From Virgibacillus sp. MSP4-1 (lineage in GTDB: Bacteria; Bacillota; Bacilli; Bacillales; Alkalibacillaceae), in assembly GCF_010092505.1 (NCBI RefSeq), contig NZ_CP048021.1, forward strand, positions 868,001 to 932,000: a stretch of 64,000 nt of DNA. The letters run 5' to 3'. Positions 1 to 9,355 of this stretch are shown here, in pieces; position 1 is the first letter of the stretch, and each line of letters starts with the position of its first letter. The position numbers were made by a program, and so were the translations under genes. The notes beneath the pieces are model-generated. The model saw only the letters and a list, made by a program, of their open reading frames with translations. It did no database searches and was not told the DNA's origin.

Positions 1-29
1 CTGGATTAATTATAATATTTTAGACAAAT

Positions 30-86
30 AATCCCTCCAAAAGGTCCCTCCAAAAGTTCGCCTATGCAACTTTGGAGGGATTTTTT
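30..86 (+). terminator. Terminator of an upstream gene, with two alternative left arms
   Basis: A 12-bp inverted repeat (30-41 with 71-82) ends in a run of T (81-86), as in a Rho-independent terminator. A second copy of the left arm (45-54) can pair with the same right arm with a shorter 16-nt loop. The gene it ends lies outside the window; trmFO is expected here by synteny, and the codons CTG GAT TAA at 1-9 could be its last ones, but this is a guess. Confidence 0.8.
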
Positions 87-97
87 AATGCTTTTGT

Positions 98-126
98 TTG
101 ACAGTGAACAATCCTATAGCTATAAT
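98..126 (+). promoter_or_regulatory. Perfect-consensus SigA promoter upstream of xerC
   Basis: TTGACA (98-103), a 17-bp spacer and TATAAT (121-126) match the SigA consensus at all twelve positions. It lies just after the upstream terminator, so it probably starts the xerC-hslV-hslU-codY transcript with a leader of about 385 nt. A second TTGACA at 151-156 has only a weak -10 (AAATAT). Confidence 0.8.
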
Positions 127-377
127 TACCATTTGGTAAGGTTATTTACTTGACACAACTTACATACATTTGAAATATTTAGAAGGAAATCATACGTCCA
201 GGGACATTTCAGAATTTTGTTACAATTTAGTCAAATTTATTGCAACCTATCCTTTAACTATGTTACGATTTATCACGTATTAACTGGCGGTAATATTCCC
301 ACTTCAAATCTTCACGGTAACCTAACAAGACTAAGTGGGGATAAAAGGACCAGTAAATCCCTGATAAGTTCAACTAA

Positions 378-409
378 CCATCAGTGGGGGGAGAAATCCC
401 CACTGATGG
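378..409 (+). repeat. Perfect 12-bp hairpin in the xerC leader
   Basis: CCATCAGTGGGG (378-389) and CCCCACTGATGG (398-409) form a perfect 12-bp stem with an 8-nt loop. No T-run follows, so it is not a standard terminator. From memory, hairpins of this CAGTGGGG type are scattered between genes in several Bacillaceae, so this may be one copy of a dispersed element or a small structured RNA. The rest of 127-518 shows no convincing gene. Confidence 0.6.
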
Positions 410-518
410 ACGTTTCACCTAATACGCTCCAGCCAGGAAGAAGAACATTTACCTGGTCTCCATACACACCTGCACATGATTCACCCTATATGTTTGAAAT
501 AAAGTAAGGTGGGGAAAC

Positions 519-1418
519 ATGAATGCTGATTACTTACGTGAGGTATTTACGGAATATTTGCAGGTTGAAAAAAATGCCTCACCTTATACGGTGAAATTTT
601 ATCAAGAGGATCTTGATACCTTTTTTTTGTTTTTAGAGGAAGAAGGTATTGAACATGTTAAAGATGTCGATTATGCAGTTATAAGAGTATTTTTAACGAA
701 ACAATACGATCAAAAACTTTCCAGAAGAAGTGTATCAAGGAGACTGTCTAGCTTACGAACGTTTTATCGTTTTCTGGAAAGAGAGGAGAAAGTAGACTCA
801 AATCCATTTTTGCAGGTTTCTCAACCAAAGGTATCAAAACCTATACCAGGATTTTTATATGAAGAAGAGGTTGAAAAACTGTTTCATGTAAATGATTTAA
901 CCAGCCCCCTCGGTCAGCGGGATCAGGCAATTTTGGAATTGCTTTATGCGACAGGGATGCGGGTGAGTGAGTGTGCCAATTTAAAACTTACCCATGTAGA
1001 TTTTTCAATTGGGACGGTCTTAGTCAGAGGAAAAGGGAACAAAGAAAGATATATTCCATTTGGACGCTATGCGCAGGATGCTTTAGAAACTTATATCCAT
1101 GATGGCAGAGAGAAACTGACCAATAAAGTGAACGAAGACAGTGGATCGATATTTTTAAATGCGCGTGGGACGACATTATCAACCCGGGGATTTCGCCTTG
1201 TATTAAATAAAATGGTAAAGAATGCAGCGCTGACGATTAACGTGCATCCGCATAAACTAAGGCATACTTTTGCGACCCATTTACTTAATGCCGGGGCCGA
1301 TATGAGGTCGGTTCAGGAGTTGCTCGGGCATAAAAATTTATCGTCCACACAAATATACACACACGTTACAAAGGATCATTTACGTAACATTTATAAAAAT
1401 TCGCATCCTCGAGCTTAA
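519..1418 (+). CDS. xerC: Tyrosine recombinase XerC (CodV)
   Basis: Site-specific tyrosine recombinase that, with XerD, resolves chromosome dimers at the dif site. The 299-residue length is standard. Residues 1-90 form the helical core-binding domain and about 110-290 the catalytic domain. The catalytic set is complete: R148 (in TGMRVSE), K172, H245 and R248 (HKLRH), H271 (LLGH) and nucleophile Y280. The ATG follows GTGGGGA. It opens the xerC-hslV-hslU-codY cluster, with hslV 23 bp downstream, and in B. subtilis the same gene is called codV. Nothing in the sequence looks damaged. Confidence 0.97.
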   Translation: MNADYLREVFTEYLQVEKNASPYTVKFYQEDLDTFFLFLEEEGIEHVKDVDYAVIRVFLTKQYDQKLSRRSVSRRLSSLRTFYRFLEREEKVDSNPFLQVSQPKVSKPIPGFLYEEEVEKLFHVNDLTSPLGQRDQAILELLYATGMRVSECANLKLTHVDFSIGTVLVRGKGNKERYIPFGRYAQDALETYIHDGREKLTNKVNEDSGSIFLNARGTTLSTRGFRLVLNKMVKNAALTINVHPHKLRHTFATHLLNAGADMRSVQELLGHKNLSSTQIYTHVTKDHLRNIYKNSHPRA

Positions 1419-1441
1419 AGCATTGTAGAGGAGGATTTCAA

Positions 1442-1987
1442 TTGTCAAACGAATTTCATGCAACCACCATATTTGCTGTGCGACATAATGGCCAATGTGC
1501 TATGAGTGGCGATGGTCAGGTTACCTTGGGAAATCAAGTAGTCATGAAGCACACGGCTCGAAAGGTCAGACGTCTGTTTAATGGCAATGTTTTAGCAGGT
1601 TTTGCCGGCTCTGTCGCGGATGCTTTCACGCTATTTGAAAAATTTGAAAGCTATCTGGATAAGTATAATGGCAATTTGGCCAGGGCTTCTGTGGAGCTTG
1701 CTAAAGAGTGGAGAAGTGATAAAGTGCTTCGAAAGCTTGAAGCTATGTTAATTGTCATGGATAAGGAAAAAATGTTTTTAGTTTCCGGAACCGGTGAAGT
1801 CATTGAACCGGATGATGACCTTTTAGCTATTGGATCCGGCGGCAATTATGCCCTTAGTGCTGGTCGTGCTTTGAAGCGGTATTCACAGGAAAAGACAGCA
1901 CCCGAAATTGCACAGGCAGCACTCGAGATAGCCGGAGAAATCTGTGTCTTTACAAATGATCAGATTGTTTTAGAAGTGTTGGAATAA
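1442..1987 (+). CDS. hslV: ATP-dependent protease peptidase subunit HslV (ClpQ/CodW)
   Basis: Threonine/serine-type peptidase of the HslVU (ClpQY) proteasome-like protease; it stacks with the HslU ATPase ring in the cytoplasm. The start is TTG, set 8 nt after GGAGGA. The protein begins [13 protein letters not shown]: as in B. subtilis, a short extension precedes the TTI segment that forms the N-terminal nucleophile region in E. coli, and Ser2 is available as the N-terminal nucleophile reported for Bacillus ClpQ. The SGDGQVTLG motif follows. The length of 181 residues is normal. It lies 12 bp before hslU and is surely co-transcribed with it. Confidence 0.97.
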   Translation: MSNEFHATTIFAVRHNGQCAMSGDGQVTLGNQVVMKHTARKVRRLFNGNVLAGFAGSVADAFTLFEKFESYLDKYNGNLARASVELAKEWRSDKVLRKLEAMLIVMDKEKMFLVSGTGEVIEPDDDLLAIGSGGNYALSAGRALKRYSQEKTAPEIAQAALEIAGEICVFTNDQIVLEVLE

Positions 1988-1999
1988 GGAGGTCAAACA

Positions 2000-3394
2000 A
2001 TGGATGAGATGAACCTCACCCCAAAACAAATTGTTGAGAAGTTAGATCAATTTATTATTGGGCAAAACCAGGCGAAAAGGGCTGTAGCTGTGGCGCTAAG
2101 GAATCGGTTTCGCCGGTTGCAGATGGATGAAAAGCTAAGAGATGAAATTGTTCCCAAAAATATTCTGATGATCGGTCCTACTGGTGTAGGGAAGACCGAA
2201 ATAGCCAGACGTCTTGCCAAATTAACCGGTGCTCCATTTGTAAAAGTAGAAGCAACAAAGTTTACAGAGGTAGGTTATGTGGGGCGTGATGTTGAATCAA
2301 TGGTTCGCGACCTGGTGGAAATATCTATCCGAATCGTGAAAGAAGAAAAGATGAAGGAAGTAAAGGGCAAAGCAGAGGACTTAGCCAACAATCGGCTTGT
2401 GAAACTCTTAGTGCCGGAAAAGAAAAAAAATCAATCCATGAAAAATCCTTTTGAAATGCTGTTTTCCAATCAGCAAAATGATGAACCAGCTCAGGAGGAT
2501 GAACAAGAAACTGAAATTGAACAAAAACGTAAGCGAATCAGACATCAGCTTGACCTTGGAGAATTAGAGGATCAGATGGTTACTGTTGAAGTTGATGAAC
2601 AGCAATCTTCCATGCTTGATATGCTCCAGGGATCAGGAATGGAACAATTCGGTATGAACATGCAGGATGCTTTTGGACAGCTGATGCCTAAGAAGAAAAA
2701 GAAGAGAAGGCTTCCTGTGAGAGAAGCGCGAAAATTGCTGACTCATGACGAAGCCCAGAAGTTGATTGATATGGATGAAGTTTCTCAGGAGGCTATAGAA
2801 AAAACAGAGCAGTCAGGGATTATTTTTATTGATGAGATTGATAAAGTTTCCGGAAAAAATGAATCACAGGCAAATGTTTCGAGGGAAGGGGTTCAGCGTG
2901 ATATTCTACCAATTGTTGAAGGTTCTACAATTACGACGAAATACGGCCCTGTGAAAACCGATCACATTTTGTTTGTGGCTGCAGGGGCTTTTCATATGTC
3001 AAAGCCTTCAGATTTAATTCCGGAGCTTCAGGGACGATTCCCTACCAGAGTGGAGCTTCAGAAGCTTAACGTCGAGGATTTCATCAATATTTTAACAGAG
3101 CCTTCAAATGCATTACTTAAACAATATTCTGCATTATTGAAAACAGAAGGTATAAATGTTGAATTTTCTGACGATGCTGTAAATAGAATAGCTGAAATTG
3201 CTTATGAGGTAAACCAGGACTCCGATAATATCGGAGCAAGAAGACTTCATACGATTCTGGAGAAACTTCTTGAGGATTTATCTTTTGAAGCACCGGATAT
3301 TAATATGGAAAAGGTTGATATCACCAGAGAATATGTCAATGATAAGCTGGGCTCAATTGTGAAAAACAAAGACTTATCCCAATATATCTTATAG
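2000..3394 (+). CDS. hslU: ATP-dependent protease ATPase subunit HslU (ClpY)
   Basis: AAA+ unfoldase that feeds substrates to HslV. Visible landmarks are the Walker A GPTGVGKT (59-66), the GYVG pore loop (92-95), a charged insertion (I) domain at about 110-240 that is rich in acidic, Lys and Met residues, Walker B IIFIDEID (274-281) and a C-terminal helix ending DLSQYIL, the tail type that docks into HslV. Length is 464 residues, normal for Bacilli. The ATG follows AAGGAGGTCAAACA. It is sandwiched between hslV and codY as in B. subtilis. Confidence 0.97.
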   Translation: MDEMNLTPKQIVEKLDQFIIGQNQAKRAVAVALRNRFRRLQMDEKLRDEIVPKNILMIGPTGVGKTEIARRLAKLTGAPFVKVEATKFTEVGYVGRDVESMVRDLVEISIRIVKEEKMKEVKGKAEDLANNRLVKLLVPEKKKNQSMKNPFEMLFSNQQNDEPAQEDEQETEIEQKRKRIRHQLDLGELEDQMVTVEVDEQQSSMLDMLQGSGMEQFGMNMQDAFGQLMPKKKKKRRLPVREARKLLTHDEAQKLIDMDEVSQEAIEKTEQSGIIFIDEIDKVSGKNESQANVSREGVQRDILPIVEGSTITTKYGPVKTDHILFVAAGAFHMSKPSDLIPELQGRFPTRVELQKLNVEDFINILTEPSNALLKQYSALLKTEGINVEFSDDAVNRIAEIAYEVNQDSDNIGARRLHTILEKLLEDLSFEAPDINMEKVDITREYVNDKLGSIVKNKDLSQYIL

Positions 3395-3422
3395 GGACTC
3401 GTCAAGAATTAGGAGGATAAAA

Positions 3423-4199
3423 ATGGAATTATTAGAAAGAGCAAGAATGATTAATTCAATGTTACAAAAAACGACAGGAAAGACCGTTAATTTTAGTGAT
3501 ATGTCCGCAACATTAAGAGATGCCATCAGCGCAAATGTCTTTGTACTTAGTCGCAGAGGAAAGCTATTAGGATTCTCCATTAAGCAGGAGATAGAAAACG
3601 AACGAATGAAACAAATGCTTGAGGAAAGACAGTTTCCTGAAGAATACACAGAAAATCTATTTACAATTTCCAAAACAACACCAAATTTAGACATTAACAG
3701 TGAATATACAGCATTTCCGGTAGAAAATAAAGATTTATTCCAAAATGGGCTTACTACCATTGTGCCAATCATTGGTGGCGGTGAACGTCTTGGAACATTA
3801 ATTTTAAGTCGTTTGCAGGATCACTTTAATGATGACGATCTGTTGCTGGCTGAATATGGAGCAACCGTTGTAGGAATGGAGATTCTTCATCAGAAAGCCG
3901 AGGAAATTGAAGAAGAAGCCAGAAGTAAAGCAGTCGTACAAATGGCTATCAGTTCATTATCCTACAGTGAATTAGAGGCTATCGAGCATATATTTGATGA
4001 ACTCGGGGGACATGAAGGTCTACTAGTAGCCAGTAAAATAGCGGACCGTGTTGGAATCACCCGTTCAGTAATTGTAAATGCCCTGCGTAAACTGGAAAGT
4101 GCAGGCGTCATTGAATCCAGATCATTGGGGATGAAGGGTACGTATATAAAAGTGTTAAACGATAAGTTTCTTGTTGAATTGCGAAAACTTACGACCTGA
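3423..4199 (+). CDS. codY: Global transcriptional regulator CodY
   Basis: GTP- and branched-chain-amino-acid-responsive DNA-binding repressor of stationary-phase genes; in B. subtilis its targets include the fla/che promoter that lies immediately downstream. Residues 1-155 are the GAF-type effector domain ([15 protein letters not shown] start). Residues about 200-245 are the winged helix-turn-helix, with [20 protein letters not shown] as the recognition segment. Length is 258 residues, typical. The start ATG follows TTAGGAGGATAAAA. It is the last gene of its operon and is followed by a strong terminator. Confidence 0.98.
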   Translation: MELLERARMINSMLQKTTGKTVNFSDMSATLRDAISANVFVLSRRGKLLGFSIKQEIENERMKQMLEERQFPEEYTENLFTISKTTPNLDINSEYTAFPVENKDLFQNGLTTIVPIIGGGERLGTLILSRLQDHFNDDDLLLAEYGATVVGMEILHQKAEEIEEEARSKAVVQMAISSLSYSELEAIEHIFDELGGHEGLLVASKIADRVGITRSVIVNALRKLESAGVIESRSLGMKGTYIKVLNDKFLVELRKLTT

Positions 4200-4230
4200 T
4201 AGGGGAATAAACATATAACACATATAGAAA

Positions 4231-4265
4231 GGACTGACTCAAAATGGGAGTCAGTCCCTTTTTTT
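4231..4265 (+). terminator. codY operon terminator
   Basis: GGACTGACTC (4231-4240) pairs with GAGTCAGTCC (4248-4257): a perfect 10-bp GC-rich stem with a 7-nt loop, followed by seven T. It isolates codY from the flagellar operon. Confidence 0.93.
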
Positions 4266-4400
4266 GTAGGTAAATTCATGTTTAAACTACATATTCTGAT
4301 TAATCAATCGATTCAAACGTTTTAGAACCTAACAAATACATGGTTCATTTGACCTAAAAGTCAGGATGATGGCCCTATGTCTTTTGTAGTATTCTCTAGA

Positions 4401-4463
4401 AATTTGACGAAAATGTGGATTTGATAATTTTCTTGAAGGATTTTTTATGTAATAATCTAATAT
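4401..4463 (+). promoter_or_regulatory. Probable promoter region of the flgB (fla/che) operon with a CodY-box-like site
   Basis: The 353-bp gap between codY and flgB must hold the operon promoter. One candidate is TTGAAG (4433-4438), 17 bp, TCTAAT (4456-4461). AATTTGACGAAAATG (4401-4415) matches the CodY consensus AATTTTCWGAAAATT at 11 of 15 positions and overlaps a second -35-like TTGACG (4404-4409), whose spacing to a -10 is poor. No clear SigD (TAAA-N15-GCCGATAT) element was seen. All of this is prediction by eye. Confidence 0.4.
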
Positions 4464-4552
4464 AGTATGTAACGACAAAAAACTACAAAATAAGATGATA
4501 AACTACAAATCCTTTGAGTAATTTCTACACAGAATGAAAGGAGGGATCTTTT

Positions 4553-4948
4553 ATGTCCTTGTTTAGCAATACATTCCAGATCCTTGACCGATCTCTCGAT
4601 TATGCATCATTAAAAAATCAAACGATATCAAATAATATCGCTAATGTGGATACTCCGAACTATAAGGCTAAAGATGTCGATTTTAAAAGTGCGTTAAATC
4701 AGGCACAATCCTCACTGGATGCTGTACGGACCCATGAAAAACACCTTCCGTTTCATTCCGGTCAAAGTTTGACGCAATTTCAAGTTGTAAGCAGACAGGA
4801 TACAACCTACAATCATAACGGAAACAATGTCGATGTCGATAAGGAAATGACGGATCTTGCGAAAAATCAGATTTACTATCAGGCAATCGCCGACCGCTTG
4901 AACGGGAAGTTTAACAGCTTGAAAACGGTTCTTAGAGGAGGTCAATAA
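4553..4948 (+). CDS. flgB: Flagellar basal-body rod protein FlgB
   Basis: Proximal rod component exported through the flagellar type III apparatus. It is 131 residues with the rod signature SNNIANVDTPNYK at about 26-38 and an amphipathic C-terminal helix, both features of axial proteins that polymerise by coiled coils. The ATG follows GAAAGGAGGGATC. It is the first gene of the long flagellar operon and its stop overlaps the flgC start (TAATG), so the two are translationally coupled. Confidence 0.96.
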   Translation: MSLFSNTFQILDRSLDYASLKNQTISNNIANVDTPNYKAKDVDFKSALNQAQSSLDAVRTHEKHLPFHSGQSLTQFQVVSRQDTTYNHNGNNVDVDKEMTDLAKNQIYYQAIADRLNGKFNSLKTVLRGGQ

Positions 4949-5415
4949 TGGGAATCTTTAATTCTATCAATACCAGTGCGAGTGGATTAACAGCTCAAAG
5001 ATTGAGGATGGATGTTATATCCTCAAACATCGCTAATGCGGAAACAACGAGAGCTCAATTAAATGAAGATGGAGAATGGGAACCTTATCGCAGGAAAATG
5101 GTTTCTTTTGAGGAAAAAGGTTCATCCTTTCATTCGAAGTTCCAGCAGGCTCTGCACTCACATTCTAATAACCATACAAATCAGAATAGCGGGGTTCGGG
5201 TTGCAGAGATTTCAGAAGACGAACAACCGTTTAAAATGGTCTATAAACCGAACCATCCAGATGCGAATGATCAGGGATATGTCGCTATGCCGAATGTAGA
5301 CCCTTTAAAGGAAATGGTTGATTTAATGAGTACAACCAGATCTTATGAAGCCAATGTTACATCCATGAATGCATCAAAGGATATGTTAATGAAAGCTCTT
5401 GAAATTGGAAAATAG
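4948..5415 (+). CDS. flgC: Flagellar basal-body rod protein FlgC
   Basis: Rod protein that joins FlgB in the proximal rod. Length is 155 residues. The N-terminal axial motif SSNIANAETTR (25-35) and the C-terminal stretch with MVDLMSTTRSYEANV are diagnostic. The start codon overlaps the flgB stop. A His/Asn/Ser-rich patch at about 66-80 (HSHSNNHTNQN) lies in the variable middle of the protein. Confidence 0.96.
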   Translation: MGIFNSINTSASGLTAQRLRMDVISSNIANAETTRAQLNEDGEWEPYRRKMVSFEEKGSSFHSKFQQALHSHSNNHTNQNSGVRVAEISEDEQPFKMVYKPNHPDANDQGYVAMPNVDPLKEMVDLMSTTRSYEANVTSMNASKDMLMKALEIGK

Positions 5416-5431
5416 GAGTGTTTAATCCATC

Positions 5432-5737
5432 ATGCCAACTGTTAATCAACTGATGCTAAACCAGGCTGCATCAATGAAAAATGTAAGTCAGAATCGTACA
5501 ACTCCATTTGAAGCGCAGCAGAATTTTGCTGACTCATTAAAAAATGCAATTGATCACGTGAATAAAACACAAATTAATTCCGACCAGAAAACAAAGGCGC
5601 TTGCAGCCGGAGAAATCGACAATCTGCATGACGTTATGATTGCAGCACAGAAAAGCAGTATTACTCTTCAAACAGCTGTGGAAGTACAATCCAAAGCAAT
5701 GGATGCTTATAAGCGAGTCATGCGGATGCAAATTTAG
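5432..5737 (+). CDS. fliE: Flagellar hook-basal body protein FliE
   Basis: Adaptor between the MS ring and the proximal rod; exported early through the type III gate. It is 101 residues with the conserved tail HDVMIAAQKSSITLQTAVEVQSKAMDAY split over residues about 69-96, the FliE hallmark. The ATG follows AATAGGAGTG, 16 bp after flgC. A 181-bp gap, unusually long for this operon, separates it from fliF. Confidence 0.95.
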   Translation: MPTVNQLMLNQAASMKNVSQNRTTPFEAQQNFADSLKNAIDHVNKTQINSDQKTKALAAGEIDNLHDVMIAAQKSSITLQTAVEVQSKAMDAYKRVMRMQI

Positions 5738-5918
5738 TTTTTGCTTTTCTATTAATTTAGTACGAATCCAAATAATAGTTTTTGAGGGTACGTTTAGAAT
5801 TTTTTTAGTAATCTTTTCTGCATATCACATGGATATCAATCAATGATTTGCGGTTGTTTTTCAATGTTATCCTCCAGATATCATTAAAAACCAGAGAAGA
5901 AATGCGGAGGCAGCAGCA

Positions 5919-7520
5919 GTGAATAAAGTTCGTGAATATTACCAGAAAACAATAGAATTTTGGAAGAGCCGGTCTCTCCTGCAAAAATCACTTATGATTG
6001 GTGCAATCGTTGGCTTGCTGATGATTATCCTGGTTTTCAGTCTACTTGCCAATCGATCCAATCTCGTTCCTTTGTACAGTGATCTTTCGCTTCAGGAAAC
6101 GGGACAGATAAAAACAGAACTTGAAGCTAGAGGGATTACCTATGAAGTTGCCGATGGCGGGTCTTCCATATTAGTTCCTAAAGAAAATGTTGATTCTTTA
6201 CTCGTTGACTTAGCTGCCCAGGGTATCCCGGATAGTGGAAGTATAGACTATTCGTTCTTTAGTGAAAATGCTTCCTGGGGGATGACTGATGGGCAGCGGG
6301 AAATGATAGAGTTGGACACTCTGCAAACAGAAATATCCAATTTAATTAATAGTATTCAGGGCATTCAAGGCTCTGAAGTGTTAATCACAAAGCCCGAAAA
6401 AAGTGTTTTTATGAATGAACAGCCAAAAGAAGCATCTGCTTCGGTGGTTGTTCATACCCAGCCTGGTTATGAATTTAATCAGGGTCAGATTAACGGGCTT
6501 TATCATCTCGTTTCAAAAGCGGTTCCTAATCTTCCTACTGATAATATCGTCTTAATGAACCAATATTTTGAGTATTTTGATCAAAAAAATTCAAATAATG
6601 CAACAGCAGGAAATACGTATATGGAGCAGCAGGATATCAAAAAGGACATTGAGCGTGATATTCAAAGCAGAGTTCAACAGCTATTAGGCACCATGATTGG
6701 ACGAGAGAATGTCGTCGTATCTGTAACTACCGATGTTGACTTCACGAAGGAAAACAGGACAGAAGAGTTAGTAGAGCCGATTAATGAGGAAGATATGGAA
6801 GGTCTTCCAGTAAGTGTGGAGCGTATTACCGAAACATATTCCGGTACAGATGCACCACCGGATGAAGTGGGACCGGGAGATGATCCAGTGCCAGGTTATG
6901 AAGGCCAGGAAGATGGTGAAGGTACGGACTCCGAGTATGAAATGGTCCAGGAAACGATTAATAATGAGTTTAATAGAATACAGAAGGATATAGTAGAGAG
7001 TCCTTATAAAGTGAGAGATTTGGGGATTCAGGTCGCCGTTGATTCGAAAAAAGCACAGCCTGATGAGGAAGGAAATGCTCAATTCTTAACAACTCAGGAA
7101 CAGGAGACTGTTAGAGAAAGTATCTCTTCTATTTTAAATTCCATGATTTCGACTACCGTATCCGGTGAGTATGGGGAGATCAATCCTGAAGAAAAAGTAT
7201 CGATTGTGTTCCAGGAATTCAACTCACAGCCAACAGCAGAACCTGCACCAACTCCAGTTATTCCGACGTGGATGTATATAGCAGGTGGTGTATTGCTATT
7301 AGCAGTCATCATTCTATTGATTATGCTGTTCAGACGAAAAAAACAGGATGATGCAAGTGGGTATAATGAAGAAGTTACTGAAGAGCAGGTTTCAGTCCCG
7401 GATATCGATCAACCACAGGAAACAGAAGAAACAATGAGGAAACGACAGCTTGAAAATATGGCTAAAGATAAACCAGAAGAATTTGCAAAATTATTAAGAT
7501 CATGGATTTCAGAGGATTAA
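5919..7520 (+). CDS. fliF: Flagellar MS-ring protein FliF
   Basis: Builds the MS ring in the cytoplasmic membrane, the platform for rod, C-ring and export gate. Length is 533 residues. TM1 spans about 25-43, followed by the secretin-like ring-building domains in the region outside the membrane. A very acidic linker (about 300-345) leads into TM2 at about 449-471. The C-terminal tail (MAKDKPEEFAKLLRSWISED) is the FliG-binding segment. The start is GTG, 8 nt after GCGGAGG. fliG follows after 13 bp. Confidence 0.97.
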   Translation: MNKVREYYQKTIEFWKSRSLLQKSLMIGAIVGLLMIILVFSLLANRSNLVPLYSDLSLQETGQIKTELEARGITYEVADGGSSILVPKENVDSLLVDLAAQGIPDSGSIDYSFFSENASWGMTDGQREMIELDTLQTEISNLINSIQGIQGSEVLITKPEKSVFMNEQPKEASASVVVHTQPGYEFNQGQINGLYHLVSKAVPNLPTDNIVLMNQYFEYFDQKNSNNATAGNTYMEQQDIKKDIERDIQSRVQQLLGTMIGRENVVVSVTTDVDFTKENRTEELVEPINEEDMEGLPVSVERITETYSGTDAPPDEVGPGDDPVPGYEGQEDGEGTDSEYEMVQETINNEFNRIQKDIVESPYKVRDLGIQVAVDSKKAQPDEEGNAQFLTTQEQETVRESISSILNSMISTTVSGEYGEINPEEKVSIVFQEFNSQPTAEPAPTPVIPTWMYIAGGVLLLAVIILLIMLFRRKKQDDASGYNEEVTEEQVSVPDIDQPQETEETMRKRQLENMAKDKPEEFAKLLRSWISED

Positions 7521-7533
7521 GGGGGCACTAGGA

Positions 7534-8547
7534 ATGGTCAAAGCCAAAACAGAGTTAACAGGAAAGCAAAAAGCAGCCATTCTATTGATTTCTTTAGGTC
7601 CTGATGTATCTGCTGAGGTTTACAAGCATTTGTCAGAAGAGGAAATTGAACAATTAACCCTGGAGATTTCATCTGTACGTAAGGTGGACACAAATCAAAA
7701 GCAACAAGTGATTGAGCAGTTTCACCAGATTGCATTAGCCCAGGATTATATTACACAAGGTGGAATTGGCTATGCCAAAACCATTTTGGAAAAAGCTCTC
7801 GGTGATGGAGAAGCCTCACAAATTATCAATCGACTTACTTCATCTTTACAGGTAAGGCCTTTTGATTTTGCACGAAAAGCTGATCCTACACAAATCCTGA
7901 ACTTTATCCAAAACGAACACCCTCAAACGATTGCGCTGATTCTTTCCTATTTGGATTCAGAGCAATCGGCACAGATTCTTTCAGAGCTGCCTGAGGATAT
8001 TCAGGCAGACATAGCCAGAAGAATCGCAGTTATGGATTCCACCTCTCCTGATGTCATTAATGAGGTGGAAGAGATACTGGAGAAGAAATTATCTGCTACG
8101 GTTACACAGGATTACACCCAGACTGGTGGAGTTCAGGCTGTAGTGGAAGTTCTTAACGGGGTAGACCGGTCGACAGAAAGAACAATTTTGGACGAACTCG
8201 AAACACAGGATCCGGAACTGGCGGAAGAAATTAAGAAACGAATGTTTGTCTTTGAAGATATTGTCACTCTTGATAATCGTGCGATACAGAAAGTCATCAG
8301 AGAAGTGGACAATGAGGATCTTATTCTATCTCTTAAAGTGGCCAGTGAGGAAGTACAACAAGTCCTATTCAGTAATATGTCTAATCGAATGGCTGAGAAT
8401 TTCAAGGAAGAAATGGAATTCATGGGGCCTGTTCGCCTGCGGAATGTAGAAGAAGCACAAACAAGAATTGTATCAGCTATCCGTCATTTGGAAGAGATTG
8501 GCGAAGTTGTCATTGCCCGCGGTGGAGGGGATGATATTATTGTCTAA
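7534..8547 (+). CDS. fliG: Flagellar motor switch protein FliG
   Basis: C-ring protein that couples the stator to rotation and sets its direction. Length is 337 residues. The N-terminal domain (about 1-100) binds FliF. The middle domain carries the EHPQ motif (NEHPQTIALILSYL) that contacts FliM. The C-terminal armadillo domain has the charged torque ridge (VFEDIVTLDNRAIQKVIREVD). The ATG follows AAGGGGGCAC. Its 3' end overlaps fliH. Confidence 0.97.
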   Translation: MVKAKTELTGKQKAAILLISLGPDVSAEVYKHLSEEEIEQLTLEISSVRKVDTNQKQQVIEQFHQIALAQDYITQGGIGYAKTILEKALGDGEASQIINRLTSSLQVRPFDFARKADPTQILNFIQNEHPQTIALILSYLDSEQSAQILSELPEDIQADIARRIAVMDSTSPDVINEVEEILEKKLSATVTQDYTQTGGVQAVVEVLNGVDRSTERTILDELETQDPELAEEIKKRMFVFEDIVTLDNRAIQKVIREVDNEDLILSLKVASEEVQQVLFSNMSNRMAENFKEEMEFMGPVRLRNVEEAQTRIVSAIRHLEEIGEVVIARGGGDDIIV

Positions 8548-9355
8548 CCTTTACAAAGTCAATATTTCTAATGCTCCTGAAAGATCGAAAACGATCTCTA
8601 TTAAACCCTTCAAGTCTATGAAGGATGAAGAGCAGGATGCGTCAAGAGCGCATGATGATGCTGTGAAAGAAATGGAAAAACAGCGGGAACAGCTTCTTTT
8701 GGATGCAAAACAACAACTTGAAGAAGCCAAAACAGAGGCGGAACAAATCATAAAAGATGCAAGGGTTCAAATTCAGCAGGAGCAAGAGAACTGGCAGCAG
8801 GAAAAAGAGAAACTCTATAAAGAAGCAGAACAAAATGGTTTTAAGCATGGGTATCAGGAAGGAAAGAAAAAGGCTGAATCTGATTTCAAATCCTATGTTG
8901 ATGAGGCGGCTTCTCTTATAGGGCTTGCGAAGAATGAGTATACACACATTGTTAATAGAAGCGAAAAAGATATTCTTATCATGGCGATCAAAGCCGCTGA
9001 AAAAATGATTGGTCATAAACTTGATGAAGACCATGATGAAGTGTTTCTTTCGATTGTCAGACAGGCCATGTCAGCCGTCAAAGATTCTCCTGAGATTAAC
9101 CTTTATGTGTCGGTACAGGAATATGAACAGCTTCTTCATTATAAAGAAGAACTGCAAAATGTATTAAGTGATCAGGCAGAGCTAACCCTATACCCCAGCC
9201 GTGAAATGGAACAATACGGCTGTATTATCGATACACCGAGTGGTCAGGTCGATGCAGGGGTTGATACACAGCTGAACATTTTGAAACAAAGGTTATTGGA
9301 TTTGCTTGAGGAGGATCAATGGAGTGGAAACCAATCAATGGCTGAAACGGATTGA
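8540..9355 (+). CDS. fliH: Flagellar export ATPase regulator FliH
   Basis: Stator-like regulator of the FliI ATPase in flagellar type III export. The product is 271 residues from TTG at 8540. It has a long charged coiled coil (about 35-115, many E/Q/K), then a FliH/V-ATPase-E-type C-terminal domain (KDILIMAIKAAEKMIGHKL). Start choice: GGAGGGG (8524-8530) sits 9 nt before TTG 8540 but directly abuts the alternative ATG 8531, so TTG is preferred. It overlaps the fliG end by 8 bp and the fliI start by 32 bp, which suggests coupled translation. Confidence 0.92.
   Translation: MSNLYKVNISNAPERSKTISIKPFKSMKDEEQDASRAHDDAVKEMEKQREQLLLDAKQQLEEAKTEAEQIIKDARVQIQQEQENWQQEKEKLYKEAEQNGFKHGYQEGKKKAESDFKSYVDEAASLIGLAKNEYTHIVNRSEKDILIMAIKAAEKMIGHKLDEDHDEVFLSIVRQAMSAVKDSPEINLYVSVQEYEQLLHYKEELQNVLSDQAELTLYPSREMEQYGCIIDTPSGQVDAGVDTQLNILKQRLLDLLEEDQWSGNQSMAETD

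Noticed and set aside
217-507. 96-codon open frame upstream of xerC
   Set aside because: No ribosome-binding site, unlikely residue composition, and it runs through the perfect hairpin at 378-409; best read as leader sequence.
5640-5846. 68-codon frame overlapping the fliE end
   Set aside because: Out of frame with fliE, no ribosome-binding site, and low-complexity translation after the overlap.
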